36,087 bases of DNA from Butyrivibrio sp. GTDB lineage: Bacteria; Bacillota; Clostridia; Lachnospirales; Lachnospiraceae. Below, in pieces: positions 16,701 to 23,852 of the stretch. Position numbers and translations under genes: made by a program. Location of the stretch: positions 1 to 36,087 of the forward strand of contig JAGBMP010000126.1 of assembly GCA_017634825.1 (NCBI GenBank), read 5' to 3'. Positions within the stretch are counted from its first letter, which is position 1, and every line of letters begins with the position of its first letter. The notes under the pieces were generated by a model, which worked only from the letters and a program-made list of their open reading frames with translations, had not been told where the DNA came from and searched no databases.

Positions 16701-17077
16701 AGGAAGGCTACAACAGACTTATCCTTGGCGGAACCTTTGATGGAGAATGGCTTAACTACGACTACATCGATGTTGTTTCGGTTGATGCACAGAATCCGGA
16801 AGAGCCGGAAGATCCTGATAATCCTGAAAATCCGGATGATCCGGACCAGCCCGGAACACCTGATGACCCTGATCAGCCCGATACACCTGACACACCTGAT
16901 CAGCCCGATACACCAGACCAGCCTGATCAGCCTGATACACCAAACACACCGGATCAGCCACATAATCCGGGACATGATACACCCGCAATTTCACATGCGG
17001 TAGTAACTGTAGTCAGAGCAATTGTAAAGACTGCGGTTAAGATTATCGGCTGGATAGCAAGCATTTTCCGCTGGTAA
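13763..17077 (+). CDS. secreted multidomain GH5 glycosidase (exo-1,3-beta-glucanase-like) with CBM-like repeats
   Basis: 1104 residues. Signal peptide about 1-32 (ALSAVLAVGAPGMTVMA, cut near AMAEE-like VMAEE). The GH5 catalytic domain spans about 45-440: LRGTNAGGYLLQEFWMTPS resembles the conserved start of exo-1,3-beta-glucanases, the acid/base is Glu254 (DLLNEPYC) and the nucleophile Glu359 (SYMGEFNYF). Three related beta-sandwich modules follow at about 470-612, 614-758 and 862-1007, each with an EVE/LEGE/EAED start, an F(Y/F)S(G/A)G block and an (N/D)(I/Y)D(Y/C)I end, as in CBM6/35-type modules; a shorter segment lies at 759-860. Then come an Asp/Pro linker (about 1010-1076) and a cationic hydrophobic tail. 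Site: GGGAGG ahead of the ATG. The substrate is inferred to be a beta-glucan, unproven; other GH5 activities remain possible. Confidence 0.9.
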   Translation: MRGKVSRILERGFAFALSAVLAVGAPGMTVMAEEGEALEETGGSAFIKADGKNLRTNYGQGDIINLRGTNAGGYLLQEFWMTPSGESADVYDQTTIISNLTERFGEDGAKELIAAWETAYWQEEDFANCRAMGMNTIRLPFWWRNLVDENGNYYGYDEGASDPYATAFERLDWFVDMCSKYGLYVVLDMHGAPGSQNGSDHSGLDGKDHKESASEFFFGENAAANQELYLSLWRTIADRYEGNATVAGYDLLNEPYCTYRYNSSKSADELHTILWDVYDRAYNVIRQEDADHVIIMEATWNPEDLPDPEAYGWDNVMYEYHNYLYDDYDNAGGGQISNMENKTNAIGNADYNVPSYMGEFNYFNNYGAWDDGLALLTELGINWTSWTYKTITGYGNWGLYHHPEYMDNGLDISTASFDEIKELWENSATSAGSPNNELIEIVSKWCNAQTYENTTEPVTVEPVSDFISGWQKLEVEDEAVCEVTGGKLEDQSFYSGGKAAGNMNTDVTADNVADDWSNINYLTFTVKAADKGRYPIVMHYNGDDDKEILVKVGDNEAQLVQVPRLSGGTWDKMHDVVAYVDLEKGENTLKISGALGSGWMNIDYIATTRHFVTVKEDGTLRLEGEFFYTNAGLEGQSFFSAGYAVGNLNTHVTFEEIAEDWSNMKYVDFEIFAEKEGDYRVTWHWNGNGADGMTAVYKLNGGENTAINLDNAGAPWNSMNKTELTLHLQQGFNEFRLSGTILNQDNWANIDCIDIISLDAIEEPDGFPEAISGFKRVKGDAISFDESNVTVTVDAKYAGEYRFYVGYMTDAEEPAFRTVLGKTELTEGTNTITLDNEAALGETPVFFDVAVSPITIIDETGAERYEAEDHAVRSANNPPAEHQGFYSGRANENGVGGMGATVGSFAVGDDIIAKKLNYTDYSIFAPKDGNYKITVAGNGAGVDLTAVYQLEGQQSVSFVLPNNGQGWDHMVYADIEVELKEGYNRLILGGTFDGEWLNYDYIDVVSVDAQNPEEPEDPDNPENPDDPDQPGTPDDPDQPDTPDTPDQPDTPDQPDQPDTPNTPDQPHNPGHDTPAISHAVVTVVRAIVKTAVKIIGWIASIFRW
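16787..16985 (+). repeat. coding tandem repeat for Asp/Pro-rich linker
   Basis: Short units encoding PDQPDTP, PDTPDQP and variants repeat through this part of the GH5 gene, built on GATCAGCC(C/T)GATACACC-type DNA. It encodes an extended, highly acidic linker between the last CBM-like module and the C-terminal tail. Such repeats are prone to length change by slippage. Confidence 0.8.
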
Positions 17078-17091
17078 TATAGGCTAGGAAT

Positions 17092-17103
17092 AAAAACGTT
17101 TTT
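17092..17103. promoter_or_regulatory. LacI-type operator copy 1 (AAAAACGTTTTT)
   Basis: Perfect 12-bp palindrome with central CG, 15 bases after the GH5 stop. Its centre is 121 bp upstream of copy 2, so it could serve as an auxiliary site for looping or cover an upstream promoter of the permease operon. No clear promoter elements adjoin it. Confidence 0.6.
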
Positions 17104-17178
17104 GTGGAAACAGTAGAATTTTTAATTGCTTAATTGTCGCAAATACACAAAATTACACCAAGTATATTGTAAATATAG

Positions 17179-17226
17179 TTGCAAAATGCTAGACTACGAA
17201 TATCAAATAAATAAAAACGTTTTTAT
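17179..17226 (+). promoter_or_regulatory. permease operon promoter with LacI-type operator copy 2 over the start site
   Basis: TTGCAA (17179-17184), a 16-bp spacer and TATCAA (17201-17206) form a plausible promoter. The 16-bp perfect palindrome ATAAAAACGTTTTTAT at 17211-17226 covers the expected transcription start, a classic repressing position. About 10 bases on, TTCAAGCGCTTTTG (17233-17246) with the palindrome AAGCGCTT is a weaker, cre-like candidate for catabolite control. Confidence 0.62.
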
Positions 17227-17255
17227 TGTGGCTTCAAGCGCTTTTGGGAGGTTTT

Positions 17256-18683
17256 ATGAGGAAAAAATGGATTTCCGGGATCAGCGCAGTGTGTCTGATC
17301 CTGCTACTCCCATTTTTCAACTGGATAAGGGTCGTGAACCTGGTTGACCTGTTCTCAAGAATTGGTGTTACCAAGGACATGGCAGCAGATTTGCTCACAG
17401 GCTATAACCTGTACAATCTGCTTTCCTTCGTCCAGTATGCAAATCAGGGAGTTTTGGGACTGTTCGCAATGGTCCTGCTAATACTCGCAGCAGCAGCTAT
17501 TTACTTCAATGTCGCATTTATCATCCGTACAATTTTCGGACTTAAGAAGGGAAAAGGGGAACTTGGACTTCTCGCAGCAGGTAAATGCGCATTCCTGTTT
17601 CAGTTTCTGACTGCACTGGCAACAATCATTTTTATTATTTTTTCAAACAGACACTTTAAGACCACCGGATTTGTTCCGGGGGCAGCGGTAATAATATCGC
17701 TGGTAGTATCTCTTTTGTCTTACATCTACATCAAGATTCTTGAGAAAAAAGAGAGAGAGAAATACAGAGAGCACGGGCTTCTCGTTGAGCTTAAGAGAAA
17801 CTGGGTACTGTTCGTCATGTTGATACCTACCTTCGTCTACTTCATGATCAACAACTACCTGCCAATGTTGGGTGTGTACTTTGCTTTTACATCCTTCAAC
17901 TTCAGAGACGGACTCTGGTCCTCCCCTTTTACAGGATTTAAGAACTTCGAGTTCCTGATCAAGGCTGACCTGTTCAGACTCACCAAGAATACAGTTCTTT
18001 ATAACATTGTGTTCATCGGTGTCGGCAATATTCTTCAGATCATATTTGCCATTCTGGTCAGCAGAGTAACAGTAAAGTGGTTTAAAAAGACTTCTCAGAC
18101 CCTGATGTTCATGCCGTATTTCGTATCCTTCGTTATCCTGAAGGTTATCGTGTATAACGTCTTTGAATATCAGTACGGTCTTATTAACAACCTGGTTACA
18201 TCCATGGGCGGAGAGAGGATAGACTTTTACAACAATCCATCCTACTGGCCTTTCCTTATCACCTTCTTCTACCTCTGGAAGAACATCGGATACGGAATGG
18301 TTGTATATCTGGCAACCATCATGGGCATAGACAATGAGATCTATGAGGCAGCCAGAGTTGACGGAGCCAACGAACTTCAGCAGATATGGTACATCACTCT
18401 GCCGCACATTAAGCCTACATTCATAATCCTTCTGCTCTATGCACTTGGAAGCATTATGAAGGGACAGTTTGAGCTCTTCTATCAGCTCATCGGTAACAAT
18501 GGCGTATTGTTCAACGCAACGGATATCTTTGACACCTACGTTTACAGAATTACAATGACACAGCCGCTTTCCATCGGACTTGGAACGGCAGCAGGTCTTT
18601 ACCAGTCAATATTCGGATTCCTGATCATCGTACTTGTGAACTTTGCGGTTAAAAAGAGAAATCCCGAATACGCATTATTCTAA
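17256..18683 (+). CDS. ABC transporter permease, LplB type, with N-terminal membrane extension
   Basis: 475 residues from the ATG at 17256 (TTGGGAGG site); an in-frame TTG at 17226 lies within the operator and is rejected. The C-terminal 300 residues (from about 182, VLFVMLIPTFVYFMINNYLP) are a standard oligosaccharide permease of the LplB/YteP type, with the EAA loop EAARVDGANELQQIWYITLP near residue 363 that contacts the ATPase. Unusually, about 180 extra residues precede it with some four hydrophobic segments (near 10-28, 62-88, 103-128, 138-160). It pairs with the next permease and the lipoprotein binding protein. No ATPase gene is present; a shared MsmK/UgpC-type ATPase elsewhere is likely. 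Confidence 0.88.
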   Translation: MRKKWISGISAVCLILLLPFFNWIRVVNLVDLFSRIGVTKDMAADLLTGYNLYNLLSFVQYANQGVLGLFAMVLLILAAAAIYFNVAFIIRTIFGLKKGKGELGLLAAGKCAFLFQFLTALATIIFIIFSNRHFKTTGFVPGAAVIISLVVSLLSYIYIKILEKKEREKYREHGLLVELKRNWVLFVMLIPTFVYFMINNYLPMLGVYFAFTSFNFRDGLWSSPFTGFKNFEFLIKADLFRLTKNTVLYNIVFIGVGNILQIIFAILVSRVTVKWFKKTSQTLMFMPYFVSFVILKVIVYNVFEYQYGLINNLVTSMGGERIDFYNNPSYWPFLITFFYLWKNIGYGMVVYLATIMGIDNEIYEAARVDGANELQQIWYITLPHIKPTFIILLLYALGSIMKGQFELFYQLIGNNGVLFNATDIFDTYVYRITMTQPLSIGLGTAAGLYQSIFGFLIIVLVNFAVKKRNPEYALF

Positions 18684-18697
18684 GAAAGGAGCACAGT

Positions 18698-19624
18698 ATG
18701 GCAAGAGATTTAGATTACGAGCCTTCAGCGCCAAAGACCATAAAGAAGTCTACAGGCACCAAGGTTTTTGAGGCCATAGCATATACCCTCCTGGTAATAG
18801 GATCGATCGTATGTGTGCTGCCTTTCATCATCATCGTTTCGGGTTCCTTCACGGACAACGCGACGATACTTACACAGGGTTATTCACTTCTTCCAAGAGA
18901 CTTTACATTATCTGCTTATCAGACAATCTTTAAGTCTCCCAAGGATATCCTTCAGGCCTACAAGATGACTATCTACTACACAGTAGTCGGAACAGGTCTC
19001 GGACTTATGATGATAACCCTCACGGGATATGTTATTTCAAGAAAAGAGTTTAAGTACAGAAATACAGTATCATTCCTTATCTACTTCACCAGCATCTTCG
19101 GAGGCGGAATGATCCCATGGTATCTGATGTATGCCAATGTACTTGGACTTAAGGGATCAACACTGGCAATCTGGTTCCCGGCTCTTATGAGCCCGTTCCT
19201 TGTAATCCTTATGAGAACCTTTATTGTCGGAGCTGTACCCGACGCCATCACGGAGTCAGCTAAGATTGACGGAGCAGGACACTTCACCATCTTCTTCAGG
19301 ATCGTGCTTCCGGTGCTCAAGCCCGGACTTGCTACAGTAGGTCTTTTTCTGGCACTTGGTTACTGGAATGACTGGTACAGATCATCAATGTTCAGTACCA
19401 ATTCATCCACCTGGCAGCTGCAGTTCTACCTCTACGATCTGCTCAATGCCACAACAGCCATGAAGCAGATGGCAAGTAACGTAAGCATGAAGACGGCAGA
19501 CCTTCCTACAGAGTCGGTTAAGCTTGCTATGGCGGTTGTAGCTACAGGTCCCGTGCTTTTGTTCTACCCCTTCGTACAGAAATTCTTCGTTTCGGGAATT
19601 ACTGTTGGTGCGGTAAAAGGCTGA
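18698..19624 (+). CDS. ABC transporter permease, LplC/YtcP type
   Basis: 308 residues with six predicted membrane helices. The N-terminal cytoplasmic stretch is followed by LLVIGSIVCVLPFIIIVSGS and the EAA loop ITESAKIDGAGHFTIFFRIV. It ends in the family-typical FFVSGITVGAVKG. It is the second half of the heterodimeric sugar permease, 14 bases after the LplB-type gene, with an AAGGAG site. LplB/LplC-type pairs import oligosaccharides such as those released by pectin, xylan or glucan breakdown. Confidence 0.92.
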   Translation: MARDLDYEPSAPKTIKKSTGTKVFEAIAYTLLVIGSIVCVLPFIIIVSGSFTDNATILTQGYSLLPRDFTLSAYQTIFKSPKDILQAYKMTIYYTVVGTGLGLMMITLTGYVISRKEFKYRNTVSFLIYFTSIFGGGMIPWYLMYANVLGLKGSTLAIWFPALMSPFLVILMRTFIVGAVPDAITESAKIDGAGHFTIFFRIVLPVLKPGLATVGLFLALGYWNDWYRSSMFSTNSSTWQLQFYLYDLLNATTAMKQMASNVSMKTADLPTESVKLAMAVVATGPVLLFYPFVQKFFVSGITVGAVKG

Positions 19625-19641
19625 GAGAGCTCAGCATTTAA

Positions 19642-19670
19642 TTTACAAAGAAATAAAAACGTTTTCATAT
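19642..19670 (+). promoter_or_regulatory. possible internal promoter with LacI-type operator copy 3
   Basis: AAAAACGTTTTC at 19655-19666 (one mismatch from the perfect palindrome) lies in the 62-bp gap before the binding-protein gene. A TTTACA (19642-19647) and TCATAT (19665-19670), 17 bp apart, flank it, so the operator would sit in the promoter spacer. A separate promoter would give extra binding protein relative to permeases. The -10 is weak. Confidence 0.5.
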
Positions 19671-19686
19671 CACAAAGGAGGCAAAT

Positions 19687-21345
19687 ATGAAAAAGAAAGT
19701 TTTAGCAACATTGTTATCAATGGCAATGGTAGCAGGCGTGATCACAGGTTGTGGCGGAACCGGAACACAGTCAGCAGCTGATCAGCTCGCTGAGCAGGGC
19801 GTTACAGAGATCCCTGCAGCAGAAACAACCACAGAGGCAGCTGAGGCTACAACAGAGGCTGAGGCTCCTGCAGAGGCTGCAGAGATTGATCTCTCACAGC
19901 AGGTTGACCTTGTATTCTACGTAATGGGTGATGCTCCCCAGGACGAGGAGCTTGTTGAGGCAGCTCTCAATGAGAAGCTTCTTGAGAAGTGCAATGCAAC
20001 TGTTGATATGCAGTTCTCAACATGGACAGATTTCCAGCAGAAGTACGCTAACGAGATCACAGCTCAGAGCGCAGACCTTATCTACATTGCTAACTGGCTC
20101 AACTATGGACAGCTCGCAAGCAGCGGTGCTTTCGAAGAGCTCGATGACATGCTTGATACAGTAGCACCTGACCTCAAGGCACTTGTAGGCGATGCAAACC
20201 TCAACATGTGCAGAGTTGACGGCAAGATCTATGCAGTACCTAACACATGGGCTGAGTATGTATGTAACGGTGTTAAGTACAGAGAGGACCTCAGAGCAAA
20301 ATATGATCTTCCTGTACCTGATTCACTTGAGAACCTTGAGGCATACCTTCTTGGAATCAAGGAGAACGAGCCTAATCAGGGACTTCTTACAGTAACAACA
20401 GAAGAGAGCCAGGGACTTAAGACAGGTTTCGATGCAGCTTGGGCACTTAACTTCAAGTACAACTGGGTTGCTAACAATGGTCTTGACTACGGTCTTGCAG
20501 CAAACTATGACACACCTTCAGATGTTTATGATTACTGGTACTCAGATGATTTCGTAGATGACATGAAGCTCATGAAGAAGTGGGCAGATCTTGGATTCTG
20601 GTCAAAGAGTGCACTTTCAGACACAAACAACTCAGACGCTTACAAGAACGGTCTCTGCGTAGCAGAAGTTGCAGGACAGAATCCTAACAAGCAGATCACA
20701 GCTATCGCTGATTTTGAGAATGCAGGACAGGGCTGGGAGTCAGCATACGTAGCATACGGCGAGACAAACGGCGTTATCTATCCCGGACATGCAACACAGA
20801 ACGGAACTGCTATCGTAAGAGGCTGCAAGGATCCTGAGAGAGCACTTCTTGTACTTCAGGCTATGCTCTGCGATGATGAGATCAACTCAATCGTTCAGTA
20901 CGGTATCAAGGGAACACACTATGACGTAGTTGATGGTATCTACAAGAACCTTCAGGAAGAAGCAGGCGAGACACCTACATTCCCTTACGAAGGATTCAAC
21001 ACATGGAACCTCAGAAACGGCGAGACAAAGCTTCCTCAGAAGACAGATGTTAAGCTTCAGGAGATGTTTGATAAGTACGCAGTACTTGGGGAAAAGACAA
21101 AGTTCCCTAACGTAAACATCTATGATGGATTCTCAGAGAACTATGATTCTTACAGCGCCGAGAGATCAGCAGTCAGCAACGTAATGAGACAGTACCTCGC
21201 TCCACTTGAGGCCGGACTTGTTGATGATGTTGATGCAGCAGTAGAAGAGTTTAGAAACAAGATGACTGAGGCTGGCATTGATAAGTGCCGTGAAGAGTAC
21301 ACAAAGCAGTGGAAAGCATACTGCGAGGAGTACAATTACAACTAA
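19687..21345 (+). CDS. ABC transporter oligosaccharide-binding lipoprotein, LplA type
   Basis: 552 residues. The lipoprotein signal has a lipobox ending VITGC, with Cys22 the acylated residue, then a disordered Ala/Thr/Glu-rich tether (about 25-65). The mature part is a cluster-1 extracellular solute-binding domain of the large LplA type (VDLVFYVMGDAPQDEEL, GKIYAVPNTWAEYVCNGVKY with family-typical KYREDL, GTAIVRGCKDPERALLVLQA). It captures the sugar outside the cell and delivers it to the two permeases. The site AAAGGAGG precedes the ATG. Ligand inferred to be beta-gluco-oligosaccharides from the GH5 and GH30 neighbours, not shown by the sequence. Confidence 0.92.
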   Translation: MKKKVLATLLSMAMVAGVITGCGGTGTQSAADQLAEQGVTEIPAAETTTEAAEATTEAEAPAEAAEIDLSQQVDLVFYVMGDAPQDEELVEAALNEKLLEKCNATVDMQFSTWTDFQQKYANEITAQSADLIYIANWLNYGQLASSGAFEELDDMLDTVAPDLKALVGDANLNMCRVDGKIYAVPNTWAEYVCNGVKYREDLRAKYDLPVPDSLENLEAYLLGIKENEPNQGLLTVTTEESQGLKTGFDAAWALNFKYNWVANNGLDYGLAANYDTPSDVYDYWYSDDFVDDMKLMKKWADLGFWSKSALSDTNNSDAYKNGLCVAEVAGQNPNKQITAIADFENAGQGWESAYVAYGETNGVIYPGHATQNGTAIVRGCKDPERALLVLQAMLCDDEINSIVQYGIKGTHYDVVDGIYKNLQEEAGETPTFPYEGFNTWNLRNGETKLPQKTDVKLQEMFDKYAVLGEKTKFPNVNIYDGFSENYDSYSAERSAVSNVMRQYLAPLEAGLVDDVDAAVEEFRNKMTEAGIDKCREEYTKQWKAYCEEYNYN

Positions 21346-21378
21346 TCCGGGCGATGACCTCTTGACCTGAGTCTGATA

Positions 21379-21420
21379 TGTTATAATAGCAGAGGGCGAA
21401 AAACGTTTTTGCCCTCTGCT
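21379..21420 (+). promoter_or_regulatory. lacI-type gene promoter with operator copy 4 inside a 33-bp palindrome
   Basis: An extended -10 (TGTTATAAT, 21379-21387) is followed by AAAAACGTTTTT at 21399-21410, near or just after the expected start of transcription. The operator is itself flanked by matching 10-bp arms AGCAGAGGGC (21388-21397) and GCCCTCTGCT (21411-21420), so the transcript could form a long hairpin. No U-tract follows it. Autoregulation of the repressor is implied. Confidence 0.65.
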
Positions 21421-21465
21421 GAATATAGAAAATAGCGTAGTGCATGAGGAAAAGGGGAACAGGCC

Positions 21466-22482
21466 TTGGCTAAAAGGGAAAACGATAACAAAAAGATAAC
21501 GATAAAAGACGTGGCAAGAGAAGCGGGAGTATCAATCTCTACTGTTTCAAATGCCCTTAATAATGTGAATGTTCTGCATCCCGACACCAAGGAAAGAGTC
21601 CTTGAAGTGGCAAGGAGACTTAACTATACCCCAAACCTTAACGGCAGAAACTTAAAGGCCCAGGCAACCGGAGTATTAGGATTGTTCCTTGGAGCTATCA
21701 GAGGACCATACTACGGAGAGCTTTCTGATTCCATATACAGAGCCTGTGTGGAGAGCGGCTATGAACTTGAGATATTCCTCAGCTCTGACCCGCTTCATAT
21801 CATGGCAAACATTATGGGCCACAGGGTTGATGGCGCGATAATCCTCAATTCAGCCATAGGACCCGATCAGGAAAAGATCCTTAAGAACCAGCAGATACCT
21901 ACGGTGTACATTGACAGGATCCTTGTGGGCGATAAGTCTTCAAGCGTTGTGTTTGACTCAAGAAACGGCGGCGAACAGGCTGCGAAGTTTTTACTTGAGC
22001 TTGGCCACAAGAGATTTATGTATATAGAAGGAGAAGAGGACAATTACGATAACCAGGAACGTAGAAGCGGATTTTTCGGAGCTCTTAAGCGAGCAGGAAT
22101 TGTTGTAGATGATGACTACATTCTTCCGGGTAAGTTTGAGAGGCTTGCAGCCTACAACTCGGTTACGCAATTTGTTGACTCGGGAAAAGAGCTGCCGGAC
22201 GCAATCTTTGCAGCCAACGACCTAAGTGCTATCGGTGTACTTGAAGCACTAAGGGACAGCGGAGTAAAGGTGCCGGAGCAGGTAAGTGTTATGGGATGTG
22301 ACGATATCGAGCTGACCAGAGTGGTAAGCCCATCAGTTACAACCATCAGAACATTCTTTGAAAAACAGGGCATCATAGCAGTGGAACAGCTTGTTCGCAT
22401 GATCGGCGGAGAAGCCGGAAGACTGATAACCTTAAACGGAAGGATAATCCCGCGCGATTCGACGATAGCAAAGGATTTATGA
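21466..22482 (+). CDS. LacI-family transcriptional repressor of the glucan locus
   Basis: 338 residues from a TTG start, which has an AAAGGGG site 8 bases upstream. The N-terminal LacI helix-turn-helix is clear (ITIKDVAREAGVSISTVSNA), with hinge NLKAQATGVLG and a sugar-binding core (SVVFDSRNGGEQAAKFLLEL, GHKRFMYIEGEEDN, PDAIFAANDLSAIGVLEAL). LacI proteins bind palindromes with a central CG, which fits the four AAAAACGTTTTT-type sites at 17092, 17213, 19655 and 21399, including one before its own gene. The inducer is probably a sugar released from the imported oligosaccharide. Overlaps the GH30 gene by 4 bases. Confidence 0.92.
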   Translation: MAKRENDNKKITIKDVAREAGVSISTVSNALNNVNVLHPDTKERVLEVARRLNYTPNLNGRNLKAQATGVLGLFLGAIRGPYYGELSDSIYRACVESGYELEIFLSSDPLHIMANIMGHRVDGAIILNSAIGPDQEKILKNQQIPTVYIDRILVGDKSSSVVFDSRNGGEQAAKFLLELGHKRFMYIEGEEDNYDNQERRSGFFGALKRAGIVVDDDYILPGKFERLAAYNSVTQFVDSGKELPDAIFAANDLSAIGVLEALRDSGVKVPEQVSVMGCDDIELTRVVSPSVTTIRTFFEKQGIIAVEQLVRMIGGEAGRLITLNGRIIPRDSTIAKDL

Positions 22483-23822
22483 TGAAAAATATAACAGCAA
22501 TTGAGACCCATTTTGCCGGCGGTAAGCATTGGAGCTGCAGTACGCTTCAAGATGCAGGTCCTGCAGGCGAAATGAAAGCCCTGGTGGTTTTCCCTGATGA
22601 GAAGGAGACCACTATACGCGGGTTCGGAGGAGCCTTTACAGAGGCTGCGGCTCATACATACAGTGGCCTGAGCGATGAGGCTCAAAGCAGACTCATTGCC
22701 GATATTTTCGGGGCTGACGGCCTCAGATACAACTTGGGGCGCATTCACATGAACAGCTGTGACTTTGCCCTGGACAATTATACTTACATCGAAGAGGGCG
22801 ATGAGAGCCTTGAGAGCTTTGATATAGCGCATGATGAAAAAGAGATCATTCCCATGATAAAGGCAGCAGAAAAGGAGCTGGGAAAACCCCTTGTTCTTTT
22901 GATGGCGCCCTGGTCTCCGCCGCCGTTTATGAAGACAAACGGCGAGATGAACCACGGAGGAGAGCTTAAGCCTGAGTACAGACAGCTGTGGGCTGATTAC
23001 TTCGTAAGGTTTATTCAGGAATACAAGAAGAGAGGCATCGAGATCTCTTTTACCTCAATACAGAACGAGCCCAATGCAACCCAGACCTGGGATTCCTGCA
23101 GATATACTGCGGAGCAGGAAGCGGACTTTGCGTTAAACTATCTGGGACCTGCCCTTGAAAAAGCCGGACTTCTCGATGAGGTTAAGATCCTCGTCTGGGA
23201 TCACAACAAGGAAGTGAGCTACCAGAGATTTAAGGACGTTCTGGCCATGGACGGAGCCGATAAGTATATCTTTGGCTGTGCTGTTCACTGGTATACGGGA
23301 GACCACTTTGAGAACCTGGGCCTGATCAGAAAGCACTTCCCGGAAAAAGAGATTTTCTTTACCGAAGGATGCGTTGAGTATTCAAGGTTTGCCGGAGAGG
23401 GCGACATTCACAATGCTGAGATGTACGCTCATCAGATGCTTGGGAACCTTAAAAACGGAATTACAGCCATCTTTGACTGGAATTTTCTGGTGGACTTTAA
23501 GGGCGGACCCAATCATGTAGGAAACTATTGCGATGCACCTATAAAGGCCAATGAAGCGGGAGACGACTACGAAAAGAAACTTTCCTACTATTATATAGGT
23601 CATTTTTCAAGATACATAAAAGAAGGTGCCAGACTTATCTGGACATCCTGTTACACAGACAGGATAAAGACTGTGGGTTTTGTTAATCCTGACGGAGAGA
23701 GAGTTGTGATCCTTCTTAGTGAGTCTGATGTGGACACGGCAGTTACCGTAAGAGAGAAAGAGTCTTCTGTCAAACTCATGGTCAAGGCGCATTCTATACA
23801 GACTTTGACTTATAATGCATAA
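22479..23822 (+). CDS. cytoplasmic GH30-family glycosidase
   Basis: 447 residues with no signal peptide. The GH30 pattern is clear: RGFGGAFTEAAAHTYSGLS, YNLGRIHMNSCDFALDNY, MAPWSPPPFMKTNGEMNHGG, acid/base Glu197 in TSIQNEPNATQTWDSC, nucleophile Glu296 in IFFTEGCVEYS and a C-terminal beta-sandwich. GH30 includes glucosylceramidase-like beta-glucosidases and beta-1,6-glucanases; intracellular location suggests it trims imported oligosaccharides. The ATG at 22479 overlaps the lacI stop (ATGA); the ATG at 22482 has better spacing from AAAGGA and is an alternative. Co-transcription with lacI puts it under the same control. Confidence 0.9.
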   Translation: MMKNITAIETHFAGGKHWSCSTLQDAGPAGEMKALVVFPDEKETTIRGFGGAFTEAAAHTYSGLSDEAQSRLIADIFGADGLRYNLGRIHMNSCDFALDNYTYIEEGDESLESFDIAHDEKEIIPMIKAAEKELGKPLVLLMAPWSPPPFMKTNGEMNHGGELKPEYRQLWADYFVRFIQEYKKRGIEISFTSIQNEPNATQTWDSCRYTAEQEADFALNYLGPALEKAGLLDEVKILVWDHNKEVSYQRFKDVLAMDGADKYIFGCAVHWYTGDHFENLGLIRKHFPEKEIFFTEGCVEYSRFAGEGDIHNAEMYAHQMLGNLKNGITAIFDWNFLVDFKGGPNHVGNYCDAPIKANEAGDDYEKKLSYYYIGHFSRYIKEGARLIWTSCYTDRIKTVGFVNPDGERVVILLSESDVDTAVTVREKESSVKLMVKAHSIQTLTYNA

Positions 23823-23852
23823 ATATGCGGGTTACATAAATTTAAGAATGCA

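Noticed and set aside
16472..16975. Long minus-strand ORF (and overlapping frames) across the GH5 linker
   Set aside because: It is an antisense reading of the repetitive Asp/Pro codons, giving monotonous Ile/Arg/Leu/Cys sequence; there is no ribosome site and the plus-strand gene is certain.
16787..16985. Possible CRISPR-like direct repeats
   Set aside because: The repeats are short, variable and in frame with a linker; there are no regular unique spacers.
17092..17103. Reading the AAAAACGTTTTT sites as CcpA cre sites
   Set aside because: They lack the flanking TG...CA of typical cre sites and cluster around a local LacI gene; a CcpA role cannot be excluded but is second choice.
17126..17347. 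Plus-strand ORF of 73 codons before the permease
   Set aside because: It crosses the promoter and operator and overlaps the permease in another frame, with no ribosome site.
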